Shown in pieces: positions 1-9,167 of a DNA stretch of 35,835 nt. Origin of the DNA: Vibrio aestivus (GTDB taxonomy: Bacteria > Pseudomonadota > Gammaproteobacteria > Enterobacterales > Vibrionaceae); NCBI GenBank assembly GCA_003263845.1, contig JYJN01000115.1, positions 1 through 35,835 on the forward strand, given 5' to 3'. The position numbers and the translations under genes were made by a program. Each line of letters begins with the position of its first letter. Within the stretch, counting starts at the first letter, position 1. A model generated the notes under the pieces. It had not been told where the DNA came from, ran no database searches, and saw nothing but the letters and a program-made list of their open reading frames with translations.

Positions 1-774
1 CCTGCGGCCGCACGAGACAGAAGCGATAAATCAGGGTCGCTAAACCACTGCCAAACTAAAACGGCAAAGGTTGGCGGATTGGTTGGGCCAATGATCAACG
101 CCACATCAACAACAGATAATCCATAAGTTAGAACTGCCAAAATTGGGAAACGCAGCTTTCTGAACCATTGCGGGAAAAAACATTTCCACCATGCTTGCTG
201 ACTACTGTAACCCATAGAATGGCTGACTTTCTCTACCTGGTCGACCTTGAGTTGCTGCAAAATTGGCACACTCATCAGTAGCAGAAAAGGGACTTCTTTG
301 AACGCTAACATGACGATCAGGCCAAGGGCATGTGGGTCTTTGATCAAAAGTGCCAAACTGTCAGTCGATTGTCCATTCGGGTCATAATCGAATAGATGAT
401 GGAGCGCACGCACGCCCATACCTGTCGGTGCAAACAGGAAAGCAAAACCAATGGCAAAGGCCACGTGCGGCATTGCTAGCAGTGGCGATAAAGTGAGTTC
501 GATTTTTTTCCACAACCGCTTACCCCACGTGGCCTGTAAGATGGCAAACGTCATCATACAAGCCAGATAGGTGCTGAGAATCGCAGAGTAAACAGAGAGT
601 GAGATAGAGCGCCAAACACCTTCCCAGTTAAAGACAGCCGTAAAACCGTCGAGTGAAAAAGTGTTCAAACCGACAGGAGCAAGTAGCCAAAAGCGGAGAC
701 GACTACCCCAGCGATGCCTGGTACCGTTGGAGGATACAAACCAATATTAAAACGAAGTAAAGCGCTCGAAGCAT
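1..774 (-). CDS. ynjC: YnjC-like ABC transporter permease, 3' end outside window, two frameshifts
   Basis: Inner-membrane permease of a YnjBCD-type ABC importer whose substrate is unknown. It starts at ATG 774, 9 bases after the stop of the binding-protein gene, and runs off the left edge, where a YnjD ATPase would be expected next. The reading has to change frame twice, near 730 and near 677. In each case one C seems to be missing from a C run on the coding strand, and downstream the protein is open and hydrophobic to the edge. Visible features are several membrane spans and an EAA-like cytoplasmic segment (VSHSMGYSSQQAWWKCFFPQ). The family call rests on this sequence and on coupling to the YnjB-like gene. 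The breaks look like sequencing errors because both flanks keep full coding character. Confidence 0.75.
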
Positions 775-783
775 AACGTCTGA

Positions 784-1933
784 TTAGTTTCCGTATCGGC
801 GCAACCAAGCTTGTTCAAGAGCGTCTTGCCAGCTTGGATGTGGTTCATCAATCGCTTTGTGAGCTTGAGCTTTCTTAGCACTGCCTGTTAGGTACTGCTT
901 TTCAAGTACTGACGGGTCACCCCAAACATCGATATCCCTTTACGCGATTGCGCTTCAGGCTTAGCAAGAAGTTGATTGCCACTTGCGCACCTTCAGAAGC
1001 ATTGGCATTCCATGGAATGGCGAGAAAGTGAATATTCGACAGTGCGCCAGCCTGCATTGAGTAAGCTTTGGTGGTTGGCTCTAAATTACCGTTGGCTTGC
1101 GCGGAGTATACGGCGTTTGGGTTGAAGGTGATGGCAATATCGATTTGACCATCATCAAGCAATTGGATCGATTCAGCTGTACCTGCAGGGAATTGCCTGC
1201 CACCGCGCCATGCAACTTTATGGAAAGCGTCGAGGTAATCCCAAAGCGGTTGACTCATTTGGTCGAAATCGACTTCTGAAACTGGCTTTTGTAACGCTTC
1301 ATCATTATCGGTTAACTCAATCAACAGAGCTTTAAGAAAACTTGATCCGTGAAACTCAGGTGGGCGAGGGTAGGTAAGACGATTCGGGTGGGCGTTGGCG
1401 TACTCGAGCCATTGGGCAAAACAAGTGGGTGGAGCGTTAAGTTCTTCTTGGTCGTGAATAAAGACCAATTGAGCTAACCCCCAAGGGGCTTCTAACCCTT
1501 CGGTCGGTGTAGAAAAATCAACATCGATGGGAAGTGTCTTATCGACGTATTGCCAGTTGGGTAACGACTCTGCAAATGGGCCAAATAGCAGCTGATTGTC
1601 TTTCATCGATTTGAAGTTTTCACCGTTAATCCAAACCATATCAACGCTCCCACCTGTGTTACGGCCTGCGGCTTTTTCCGCAACAAGGCGCGTGGTGGTT
1701 TCTGAAATATCAGAGACTTTTACGTGATTGAGTGTAACGTTGTAGCGCGATTTAAGTTCGTCGCCTGCCCACTGAATGTAGTGGTTAATTTCTTGACTGC
1801 CGCCCCATGCGTGAAAATAGACGGTCTGGCCATCGGCTTGCTGTTCGATAGTTGACCAGTCAGAGGCAAAAGAGTGACTGGCAATGGCTATATTAATGGG
1901 GATTAGGCCAATAGCGCTTAGTAGCTTCTTCAT
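784..1933 (-). CDS. ynjB: YnjB-like periplasmic substrate-binding protein, two homopolymer frameshifts near its end
   Basis: Extracellular solute-binding protein for the adjacent YnjC-like permease. ATG 1933 was chosen because it gives a normal signal peptide (MKKLLSAIGLIPINIAIASHSFA); an upstream TTG at 1978 is in frame but adds no credible sequence. The mature part begins with a strand typical of binding proteins (GQTVYFHAWGGSQEINHYIQW). Near the C terminus the frame breaks twice, near 959 and 937, each time one base short in a C or G run. Restoring both gives an uninterrupted tail reading DIDVWGDPSVLEKQYLTGSA, ending in WLRRYGN and a stop at 784. Without repair the protein would lose about 45 residues. 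The gene lies 213 bases downstream of the TVP38 gene on the same strand, so it may be the distal part of the same transcript. The ligand cannot be read from sequence. Confidence 0.8.
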
Positions 1934-2083
1934 GTTAAGTCCGTGATGGCTAATGTGAATGCTAGGCAGTGAATCCAATAGGATAGCTTTTTTTCACCCT
2001 GATCAGAACCACTCATTTGTGAGTCTAATAGACTGATTGCTAAAGATTGATGCCTGTAGCTTGTCTTCCTTCAAAGCAAAAGA

Positions 2084-2102
2084 AAGAGGCGCGAAGCCTC
2101 TT
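2084..2102 (-). terminator. Candidate hairpin terminator or attenuator after the TVP38 gene
   Basis: Read on the minus strand, AAGAGGC, loop TTCGC and GCCTCTT form a perfect 7-bp stem 45 bases after the TVP38 stop. A T-rich stretch (TCTTTCTTTTG) follows. It may end the rhodanese-to-TVP38 transcript or only reduce read-through into the ynjBC genes. Confidence 0.5.
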
Positions 2103-2146
2103 CCTTTAACTTACGGTCCTTTTTTTTACAAAAGGGATAGACCGGA

Positions 2147-2823
2147 CTACTTCGCAAGTTCTTCCATGTTGATGCCTTTTTTCTTCGCGATGTACTTTGG
2201 AATTAAAGACATACCAAAAAGAACAAGACCTGCACCTGCAAACTTCACTAGTAGCATCGCAGATACGCCGTTAGTCGCGATGTCACCGGCCATATAGGCG
2301 AAGATAAACGCACCAGGAGCCATAGTGATCAGCGATACGATGACGTAAGTCGCAAGGTTTAGACCAGTGATACCGTACGCGTAGTTTTGTAGGCTGAATG
2401 GGAACACAGGCACAAGACGCGTAAGGATCAAGAAGCTTGAGCCATTTTGAGCAACACCATCGTCAATCTTTTTAAAAATTGGGTTGTCGCCGAACTTCTT
2501 CACGATAGTATCGCGGAAGATAAAGCGAGCTAGGATGAATGCTACGGTTGCACCTAATGTTGCTGAGAAAAGGGCAAGCAGTGCACCTTTTACAGGGCCA
2601 AACACAATGCCCGCCACAATAGTAAACGCACTACCTGGTAGCATGAATACACATGCAAACACAAAAGCTAATACGAATACCGCGTAACCCCAAACACCGA
2701 ATCCAGCGATCCACTCTTGTAGCTGCGGATGTCAGTGATGATTTCTAAAATGCCAGTTTGCTTTGCTACAAAGATCACCAATGCGATCGCGAGGGCAATA
2801 AGCGCTATTTTTGCAAATTTCAT
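2147..2823 (-). CDS. TVP38/TMEM64 (YdjX/YdjZ, SNARE-associated/DedA-like) membrane protein, one frameshift
   Basis: Multi-spanning inner-membrane protein of the TVP38/TMEM64 family; biochemical role unknown. Translation from ATG 2823 gives MKFAKIALIALAIALVIFVA, a first membrane span, then breaks near 2723, where one base appears missing. The next frame continues LQEWIAGFGVWGYAVFVLAF and runs to the stop at 2147. It contains the family core, with PGS (from 2640) and a GATVAFILARF-type segment. The corrected length of about 225 residues is normal for the family. The start lies 48 bases after the Fe-S protein gene, so it is probably the fourth gene of one operon. E. coli YdjX and YdjZ belong to the same family and lie beside ynjABCD and the rhodanese gene ynjE, which supports a functional link with the neighbours here. 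Confidence 0.8.
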
Positions 2824-2871
2824 AATTTATCTACTTCTTTACTAAGACGTTATCGAATAAACGTTCTTAAA

Positions 2872-3642
2872 CTAAACGGTCATACACTTGATCAGGCCCG
2901 ACTTTGATTTATAGCGGTTGAACCAAGACTTCACTGGGTTTGCTAACACGTTGGCTGGTGGAAGATCGCCTTCCATGACTACTGGGCCAAATACAAGGTC
3001 CAGAATGTGCCAAGAGTTGGTGTCCACACCCATCATTGATGCACGACAAGCCGCGCAGTAAACCACAACGTAGTCTGTTTCGAACTCATCAACACGGCGT
3101 TGAATAACGCGGTTTGCTACGTCTGGGTTTGCTGGAACAACCATGCCGCCAAAGCCGCAACAGCGTGTTTTGTCTTTGGTGTGTTTTGGTTCAACCGTTT
3201 TGTAACCGAGCTCGTTTAAGATCCAACGAATGCCGTCTTGTAGCTCACGCTCGTATCGCGTTGAGCAAGAATCGTGAATCGTGAAAACCACATCACTGTG
3301 TTTCGCTTTACCCACTAACTCTTTCGGTAGACCGATTTCAGGAAGTAACTTCCATAGTGAAACAGGCTTTTGCTTTGCACCTGCTTTTTTGATCATGCCG
3401 TAGCAGCTTTGACATGCGACAATGACTTCTTCCGCTTCCACTTTGTCGAAGTCTGCTTGAAGTTGACCGTAACGTTCTTTAAACAGCTCAGTTTGACCAA
3501 CCGCTGCGGTAGGCTTACCGCAGCATTTTTGAACTGCACCCATCTCAGGGAACACGTTCTTAAGGTGCTGTGCCATCGCAGCAACGCCTTCAGGAGAATA
3601 GGATGGCAAGCTGCATCCTGGCATAAATACTTTGTTGCTCAT
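2872..3642 (-). CDS. (Fe-S)-binding protein with two CCG domains (HdrB/HdrD, GlpC/LldE-like)
   Basis: Redox protein of 256 residues with two complete CCG (cysteine-rich) domains. The first has Cys10, Cys40-Cys41 and Cys77-x2-Cys80. The second repeats the pattern with DSCST, RCCGFGG and YCAACRA. In heterodisulfide reductase such domains hold non-cubane clusters that act on disulfides; elsewhere they occur in lactate, glycolate and glycerol-3-phosphate oxidoreductase subunits. No signal peptide or membrane span is present, so it is probably cytoplasmic. It starts 6 bases after the stop of the FAD oxidoreductase gene and is surely co-translated with it; the pair probably forms one enzyme. The rhodanese upstream suggests a sulfur substrate, but that is inference. 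Confidence 0.85.
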   Translation of the reverse strand: MSNKVFMPGCSLPSYSPEGVAAMAQHLKNVFPEMGAVQKCCGKPTAAVGQTELFKERYGQLQADFDKVEAEEVIVACQSCYGMIKKAGAKQKPVSLWKLLPEIGLPKELVGKAKHSDVVFTIHDSCSTRYERELQDGIRWILNELGYKTVEPKHTKDKTRCCGFGGMVVPANPDVANRVIQRRVDEFETDYVVVYCAACRASMMGVDTNSWHILDLVFGPVVMEGDLPPANVLANPVKSWFNRYKSKSGLIKCMTV

Positions 3643-3648
3643 AGCGAA

Positions 3649-5436
3649 TTACCTTGCTTTGCGTGCCATTGTGAAGAACTTAGAGAAACCCAATAACTGG
3701 TGCATCTTGATTGCTTTGTGACCCTTCATCGGAGACTCACCGCCGTTTGCATTAACAAAGTCGGCACGTGCACCTAGGAAGATATCCTTCATTGGGAAAT
3801 CTTTAGGACAAACAATCGTACATTGGTCACAAGCGTTACATGAGTAAGCTAGCTGAGGATCCATCTCTTTGTTCTTAATGAACTCAGAGAACATGGTCTT
3901 CGGGCAGTCACTAAAGTCGTTCATCATGATGCATTCGCTCATACACAACTTACAGCTACATTGCAGGCATCGTTCTGCCTCTTGTTGTACTTGCTCAGCG
4001 GTAAAGCCAAAATCGACTTGTTTGAAGTCTTTTTTGCGCTCGTCTGCATCACGCAGCTCACCGTGTAAGCGGCGAACGTCTTTTGTGCCTTCTGGAAGTG
4101 GTACGTCTAAGCGAGATTCGTAAGCGTACTCTTGAGTGAAGTCACGGCCTTCGGTCAGTGTCTCGTTCGTAAGGAAACGCTCGATGCTCATCGCAGCTTT
4201 GCGGCCAAGAGCCATCGCCTCGATTACGATGTTACCGCCACAGGCATCACCAGCTACAAACACGTCTTCTAGGTTTGTCGCAAGAGTTTGCTTGTCCACA
4301 ACGTAGCGGCCGCCACGAGTTTGCTCTAGTGCGCCATCCGTGATGTCGGCAACGATTTGACCCGTTGCAAAGATGACCGTATCCACTTCAATTGTTTTGC
4401 TCTCATCGCTGTATTGAGGGCCAAAGTTGCCTTGCTCATCAAAGATAGACACAACTTTCTTGATAACTAAACCTGTCACCTTGCCATCTTTATGTTCGAT
4501 AGCAACTGGGCCCCATCCTGCGTTGAACTCAACGCCTTCTTCAAGGGATTCATCGATTTCGATTTGGCTTGCAGGCAGGTTCTCCATGCTCTCTAGTGAA
4601 CATTGATAAACCGCTTCCGCTCCAATGCGCCATGAAGAACGTGCACAGTCCATCGCAACATCGCCGCCGCCAATAACCGCGACACGTTTACCTGCGCGAG
4701 GGAACTGTTGAGTTTCAGAAATCTCTTTTAAGTACTCTACTGCAGAGAACACGCCATCGTTGTCGTGGCCCGGTAGTGGAATAATTGAACCAACGTGAGC
4801 GCCGTGAGCAAGAACAACCGCATCGTGTTCATTGCGTAGGGCTTCAAACGTGATGTCTTTGCCAATCTCAACACCGAATTTGGTCGTGATGCCTAACATC
4901 GCTAGGTAGCTGTATTCGAAGTCGATAACGTCACGCGGTAGACGGTATTCTGGAATACCAACACGCATCATGCCGCCATAAACGTCTAACTTCTCATAGA
5001 TAGTGACTTCATGGCCTTGACGGCGCAGTTCGATTGCCGCCTGCGCGCCCGCTGGGCCTGCACCAACAATTGCAATATGCTTGTTAGTCGCCTTAGCGAT
5101 ATCCAGCGGCCATTGGTCTTGTTTATCCATTTGCTCAGCAACGAAACGCTTGATGCCTGCAACACTGATTGGCTGGCCAAATTCCGTGTTACGACGACAC
5201 GCTTGCTCACATGGGTGCGCACAAATGCGCCCCAATGTTTGAGGAAGGAAAAGCTTATTACGGATGACGTTTAATGCGCCTTGAAGGTCGCCTTCGCCTG
5301 CTAAGCGTACGTATTGTTTAACGTCGGTGTGCATTGGGCATGCCGTTTGACATGCCGGATCCGCATCACCCATACAACCGTCAACAATTGTTTGGGCTGT
5401 GTCATACAGCTTCTGGCTGAAAATTACATTGTTCAT
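3649..5436 (-). CDS. GltD-like NAD(P)/FAD oxidoreductase with N- and C-terminal Fe-S regions
   Basis: A 595-residue flavoprotein. The N-terminal part has the cysteines of the glutamate-synthase small-subunit Fe-S domain (DPACQTACPMHTD near residue 27 and GRICAHPCEQACRR near 68). Two dinucleotide folds follow: IVGAGPAGAQAAIELRRQGH for FAD near 123 and VIGGGDVAMDCARSSWRIGA for NAD(P)H near 254. An FAD-closing motif DVFVAGDACGG lies near 390. The C-terminal region adds more cysteines (RCLQCSCKLCMSEC, then CNACDQCTIVCPKD), typical of extra 4Fe-4S clusters. It probably passes electrons between NAD(P)H and the CCG-domain partner encoded 6 bases downstream. It lies 21 bases after the rhodanese gene in the same operon. 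No glutamine amidotransferase subunit is nearby, so it is not ordinary glutamate synthase. The physiological substrate is unknown. Confidence 0.85.
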   Translation of the reverse strand: MNNVIFSQKLYDTAQTIVDGCMGDADPACQTACPMHTDVKQYVRLAGEGDLQGALNVIRNKLFLPQTLGRICAHPCEQACRRNTEFGQPISVAGIKRFVAEQMDKQDQWPLDIAKATNKHIAIVGAGPAGAQAAIELRRQGHEVTIYEKLDVYGGMMRVGIPEYRLPRDVIDFEYSYLAMLGITTKFGVEIGKDITFEALRNEHDAVVLAHGAHVGSIIPLPGHDNDGVFSAVEYLKEISETQQFPRAGKRVAVIGGGDVAMDCARSSWRIGAEAVYQCSLESMENLPASQIEIDESLEEGVEFNAGWGPVAIEHKDGKVTGLVIKKVVSIFDEQGNFGPQYSDESKTIEVDTVIFATGQIVADITDGALEQTRGGRYVVDKQTLATNLEDVFVAGDACGGNIVIEAMALGRKAAMSIERFLTNETLTEGRDFTQEYAYESRLDVPLPEGTKDVRRLHGELRDADERKKDFKQVDFGFTAEQVQQEAERCLQCSCKLCMSECIMMNDFSDCPKTMFSEFIKNKEMDPQLAYSCNACDQCTIVCPKDFPMKDIFLGARADFVNANGGESPMKGHKAIKMHQLLGFSKFFTMARKAR

Positions 5437-5457
5437 TGAATTGTATTCTCGCTGCTA

Positions 5458-6441
5458 CTAGCTGTTGCCGTTTGACACTTTCACGTCTTGGTTGTTTTGC
5501 TCGTAGTGCTCGTGGCTGTACTCGATCCAAGAACCGTCGTAGTTGTATACGTTCTCTGCGCCTAGTACTTCTTTAAGCACAAGCGCTGTATGAGCAGAGC
5601 GAACACCTGATTGACAGTAAGCAATGACGTTTTTGCCTTCGATTAGGTCACCGTACAGGTCTTTCAGCTCTTGAGCTGTTTTTAGCGTGGTGTCGCCATT
5701 GACTGTTTGGGTCCAATTGATGTGAACACTGGTAGGGATCTTACCTGGGCCGTAAGCGCCAGAAACCGTTGTTGTGCCGTTGAATTCGTCGTCACCACGA
5801 GTATCAATAATTACCCAGTCAGAGTCTTGCTGAGCGTTTAGTACCATATCTAGAGTCGCCAGCGTTTCTTCTTGAGCACTTGGGTTTGGTGCTACGTAGC
5901 TTGTCGCTTTAACAGGAGGATTTGCGTTGCCCGTTGCGTAACCTGCACCAATCCACGCGTTTAGGCCGCCGTCAAGGTAACGAACGTCTTCGTGGCCTAG
6001 GTTTTGAACTTGCCAGAAGATTCGAGCTGCATCGTGGTGAGAGCCTGCTGCGTAAACAACGACAGTCGACTCAGGCGTTGCACCTACGTGACCAAGAAGC
6101 GCTTCCATCTCTTCAGTCGAGTTACGCATGCCACCGAACTCGTATGCGTCGCTTTGTGCAGAGTAGTCACCGCGCCACATAGTGTGGGAACCCGCAATAG
6201 GTGAGTCTGGACGAAGTGGGTTAAGAGCGCCGATTACAACGACATCTTCTTCACTGTCCATGAGCGACTTCAGTTGCTCTGCAGTAATAAATCGTTCAGC
6301 GTTTGCGTATTCAGATAGCTTAGTTGCTAGAACCGACTCATCGACAGCAACCGCTTCGGTACTAAACATAGAGTTATAAGTCGTGTAGCCAATAGCTACC
6401 GCTGCTGCGATTGCGCCCAGTGCAATTGTTGATTTTTTCAT
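5458..6441 (-). CDS. Periplasmic or membrane-anchored two-domain rhodanese (sulfurtransferase)
   Basis: Sulfurtransferase of about 327 residues. ATG 6441 is preferred over an upstream in-frame start because it yields an export signal or anchor (MKKSTIALGAIAAAVAIGYT). Two rhodanese folds follow: an inactive-looking first domain ending in YLDGGLNAWIGAGY, and a second with DTRGDDEF and the catalytic loop YCQSGVRSAH, whose Cys would carry the persulfide. Members use thiosulfate, mercaptopyruvate or polysulfide as sulfur donors. It is the first gene of the minus-strand operon, with the FAD oxidoreductase 21 bases on. It faces a TtrS/ThsS-like sensor gene across about 300 bases, which suggests regulation by that system. 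E. coli YnjE is a periplasmic rhodanese in the comparable ynj locus, but orthology was not tested. Confidence 0.85.
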   Translation of the reverse strand: MKKSTIALGAIAAAVAIGYTTYNSMFSTEAVAVDESVLATKLSEYANAERFITAEQLKSLMDSEEDVVVIGALNPLRPDSPIAGSHTMWRGDYSAQSDAYEFGGMRNSTEEMEALLGHVGATPESTVVVYAAGSHHDAARIFWQVQNLGHEDVRYLDGGLNAWIGAGYATGNANPPVKATSYVAPNPSAQEETLATLDMVLNAQQDSDWVIIDTRGDDEFNGTTTVSGAYGPGKIPTSVHINWTQTVNGDTTLKTAQELKDLYGDLIEGKNVIAYCQSGVRSAHTALVLKEVLGAENVYNYDGSWIEYSHEHYEQNNQDVKVSNGNS

Positions 6442-6645
6442 TGTTATATATCCATAAATTAAAAAATGTATAAAAGTTTCATCGCCGTCTACCTCGGTTA
6501 GGCAGGCGTCGACTTTGGATTCTTTCGGGCGCAAAATTGGGGTGAACTAGCCAAATGAGTTTGATTCTTATTTGTTAGTACTCAAGGCATTACACACTGC
6601 GGCCACTGCTATGAAGGGGATTCTCATTTATTTAATACTTTGGAG

Positions 6646-6667
6646 GTATTGTGGTTTTCCACAATAC
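6646..6667. promoter_or_regulatory. Perfect 9+9 inverted repeat in the divergent rhodanese / sensor-kinase control region
   Basis: GTATTGTGG, spacer TTTT, CCACAATAC: a perfect dyad with a short spacer, about 75-95 bases upstream of the sensor-kinase start and about 205 bases upstream of the rhodanese start. It is the most obvious symmetric element in the 300-base gene-free region 6442-6741. FixJ/NarL-type response regulators bind short dyads as dimers, so it is a candidate operator for the adjacent regulator. It has no T tract after it and so is unlikely to be a terminator. Nothing else clear was seen in this region. Confidence 0.5.
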
Positions 6668-6741
6668 TGATGTGGGATTGATCTAACGCAACAAAACAGA
6701 GGGGGCGGTTGATGCTAAAATAACCGTGACCTATCCAACCG

Positions 6742-8551
6742 ATGATTTTTTGACTTGTTTCTTCATAACCTGCCACATTTGGCCCTAAGCTTTGTTCTCT
6801 CAATCCTTCTTATCTCTATGCCATCGTGGGCAGAAGAAGAGTTAGAAATTGAAGAATTAGAAGTCGGCGTACTCGCATTGCGTGGCCATGCCAACGCACG
6901 GGATACTTGGCAACCCACTATCGACTTCCTAGAGCAGCAGCTCCCTGAGTACAAGTTCAACCTGCACACTTATGATTTTGAGCAGTTGGAAGATGCGTTT
7001 CTGCATGGCTGGTTAGATTTCTTTTTAACCAGCCCCGGCCAAGCGACAACATTGGCGCGCTCATATCCGGTTAGTTGGCTTGCTACGCAAAGAACGGCGT
7101 ATAGTGACATTCCTAACAAGTCAATTGCTTCGGTGGTCTTGGTCAAACAAGAGTCGCGTTTTCAAACCTTCAGCGATTTGAGTGGGCATCGTTTAGCCGC
7201 CGTTTCTGATAAAGCGTTTGGTGGTTATCTTGCGTTTCGTTATGAACTAGACAAGCTCGATCACTTTAATAATCAGTATTTTCGTAATATCGAATTTACG
7301 GGCCCTCCAACTGACCGCCTAATATTAGATCTGCTGGATGACAGATACGATTCGGTCATCGTTCCAGCCTGTACCCTAGAAGCCATGGTAGAAGCGGGCG
7401 AGGTAGACATTGTGTCGGTGCGCGTGATCAATGCGCAGAATCCGGCTAACTCGGTATGTACGGTGAGTACCGACCTTTACCCAAACTGGACCTTTGCGAT
7501 GACGGACCGAGCGCCTACATTTGTGGGCGGATTGGTGGCTCAAGCGTTGTTGGCGATGCCAAAAGGATCATCCCGCAGCTAAAGCGGCGAATAACGTTGG
7601 TTGGATGCACCCTGCGCCATCGGTTCAGTTAGACAAAGCGTTCAAACGATTAGACATGCATCCGTTGCAAACCCCATTTGGAGAGAAGTTCAATAAGTGG
7701 CTCACACAAAATAGAGTCCCTGTGGGTTTTGGTTTGTTGACGGTGTTTTTTATGGCGATCTACCATATCATTTTGGAGCTGAAATTTAAGCGCAGCCAAA
7801 TTGAACTGCGGGAAACCCTTAATGATTTGCGCCGTAAGAGTGCACTACTAGAGCAAGCTCAGCGAACCTCGATTGCAGGAGAGCTTGGCAGCAGCATTGC
7901 ACACGAGATTAATCAACCGTTGGCTGCGATAAAAAATTACAGCCAAGGCATGAAAATCAGGATGCAAAAGGGCACGACACCAGAAGAGATGGCACCGATT
8001 ATTGATAAGATTCAGCATCAAGTGACATCAGCCAGTGCCATTATTCAAAGGCTTCGTGACCTAATCAATAAAAAGCCTATTGAAAAACGCGAGATAGACT
8101 TAGATCAAGTGATCGCAGAATGTATCGAACTTCTTGATTTTGAATTTCAACGTCATGGCTTTGCGATCACGGTTGCGAGTCATGGCCTGAACCAACCGTT
8201 AAATGCCGACGAAACAGGCATTCAGCAATTACTACTAAACTTGCTGGTGAATGCAAAAGATGCCTGTGTGAGTCGAGCCACTGAGGGGGACGTTCTTACC
8301 ATAGAAGTTCGCACAGAATACCGAGAAAATAGGGTGGTGATCGACATTATTGATAACGGGATTGGGTTTGATGATGATTCCATTCCTCTTACGCAGGCCT
8401 TTTATACCACCAAAGAAAATGGTTTAGGTTTGGGTCTTGCGATTTGCCGTGATGTGGTTGAAAGCCACCATGCAGCATTGAATTTAGCCAAGTAACACCC
8501 AATGGCTGTCATGTCAGCGTGATTTTGCCGTATTCAGGAGACAAGAAATGA
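6742..8551 (+). CDS. TtrS/ThsS-like sensor histidine kinase with periplasmic PhnD-type domain (frameshifted)
   Basis: Membrane sensor kinase that would report a periplasmic ligand to the regulator encoded downstream. It has a signal peptide ending SMPSWA, a PhnD-like binding domain (about residues 35-270) with cysteines in VPACTLEA and SVCTVSTDLYPNW, and one membrane span (VGFGLLTVFFMAIYHIILEL). The kinase core shows an H box (SSIAHEINQPLAAIKNY), an N box (LLVNAKDAC) and G boxes (DNGIGFDD, GLGLGLAI). Three single-base breaks are inferred: one extra T in 6746-6751 (ATG 6742 needs five; otherwise TTG 6755 is the start), one extra A near 7561, and one missing base near 8490. With these repaired the tail reads VTPNGCHVSVILPYSGDKK and the stop overlaps the next ATG (ATGA). 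PhnD-domain kinases include TtrS (tetrathionate) and ThsS (thiosulfate). The ligand here is inferred from family and from the rhodanese operon opposite. Confidence 0.8.
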
Positions 8552-9144
8552 GAAACGATATAACCCCAATCTACATTGTTGATGATGAAGTAGAGGTGCT
8601 GGAGTCGATGTCATTTTTACTCGAAAGTTATGGATACGAAGTCAAAACCTACTCTAGTGGCCCTGAGTTTTTGTCTAATGCACGTATTCAGCAATCGGGT
8701 TGTGTGCTGCTTGATAGTCGAATGCCAGAAATGCGTGGTCAAGACGTTCACCAAGCACTTAACGAAGTTTCGAGCCCGTTGTCGGTGATTTATCTAACAG
8801 GGCACGGTGATATCCCTATGGCGGTGGATGCGCTCAAAGAGGGCGCACAAGACTTCTTCCAAAAGCCAGTTGATGTCGAAAAACTGGTTGTTGCGATTGA
8901 TAACGCTTTGTCTAGTTCTGAAAGACGTTTTCATACGCTGCAAGACGAAATTGCGCTTAAGGCCCTCACTAAACGGGAAAGAGAGGTGTTGAACCTTGTG
9001 ATGCAAGGGATGAAGAATCAACAAATGGCAGACGAGCTTTGTGTGTCACTGCGTACCATTGAAGTACACCGCTCTAATGTGATGAAAAAGCTTGAAGTGA
9101 AGAATGTCGCGGCACTGATTCAGAAAGTGGGGCATTTGGTCTAA
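8548..9144 (+). CDS. TtrR/FixJ-type response regulator (receiver + LuxR HTH)
   Basis: DNA-binding response regulator of 198 residues. The receiver has the acidic pair Asp12-Asp13, phospho-acceptor Asp56 (LLDSRMP), Thr84 and Lys106 (FFQKPVD). The C-terminal LuxR/FixJ helix-turn-helix includes LTKREREVLNLVMQGMKNQQ and SLRTIEVHRSNVMKKL. The start overlaps the kinase stop (ATGA) and is preceded by AGGAGA, so the two are translationally coupled and form a cognate pair. It most likely controls the divergent rhodanese operon; the dyad at 6646-6667 is the obvious candidate site. Members of this branch activate tetrathionate or thiosulfate reductase genes in other bacteria; no such reductase is present in this window. 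Confidence 0.87.
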   Translation: MRNDITPIYIVDDEVEVLESMSFLLESYGYEVKTYSSGPEFLSNARIQQSGCVLLDSRMPEMRGQDVHQALNEVSSPLSVIYLTGHGDIPMAVDALKEGAQDFFQKPVDVEKLVVAIDNALSSSERRFHTLQDEIALKALTKREREVLNLVMQGMKNQQMADELCVSLRTIEVHRSNVMKKLEVKNVAALIQKVGHLV

Positions 9145-9167
9145 GTTCTTCTTAATTGGCGATTTAA

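Noticed and set aside
2037..2297. Plus-strand open frame over the TVP38 3' end
   Set aside because: Antisense to a recognisable membrane protein; no ribosome site or family match.
3370..3696. 108-residue plus-strand open frame opposite the CCG gene
   Set aside because: Antisense shadow of a clear Fe-S protein gene, Cys/His-rich nonsense composition.
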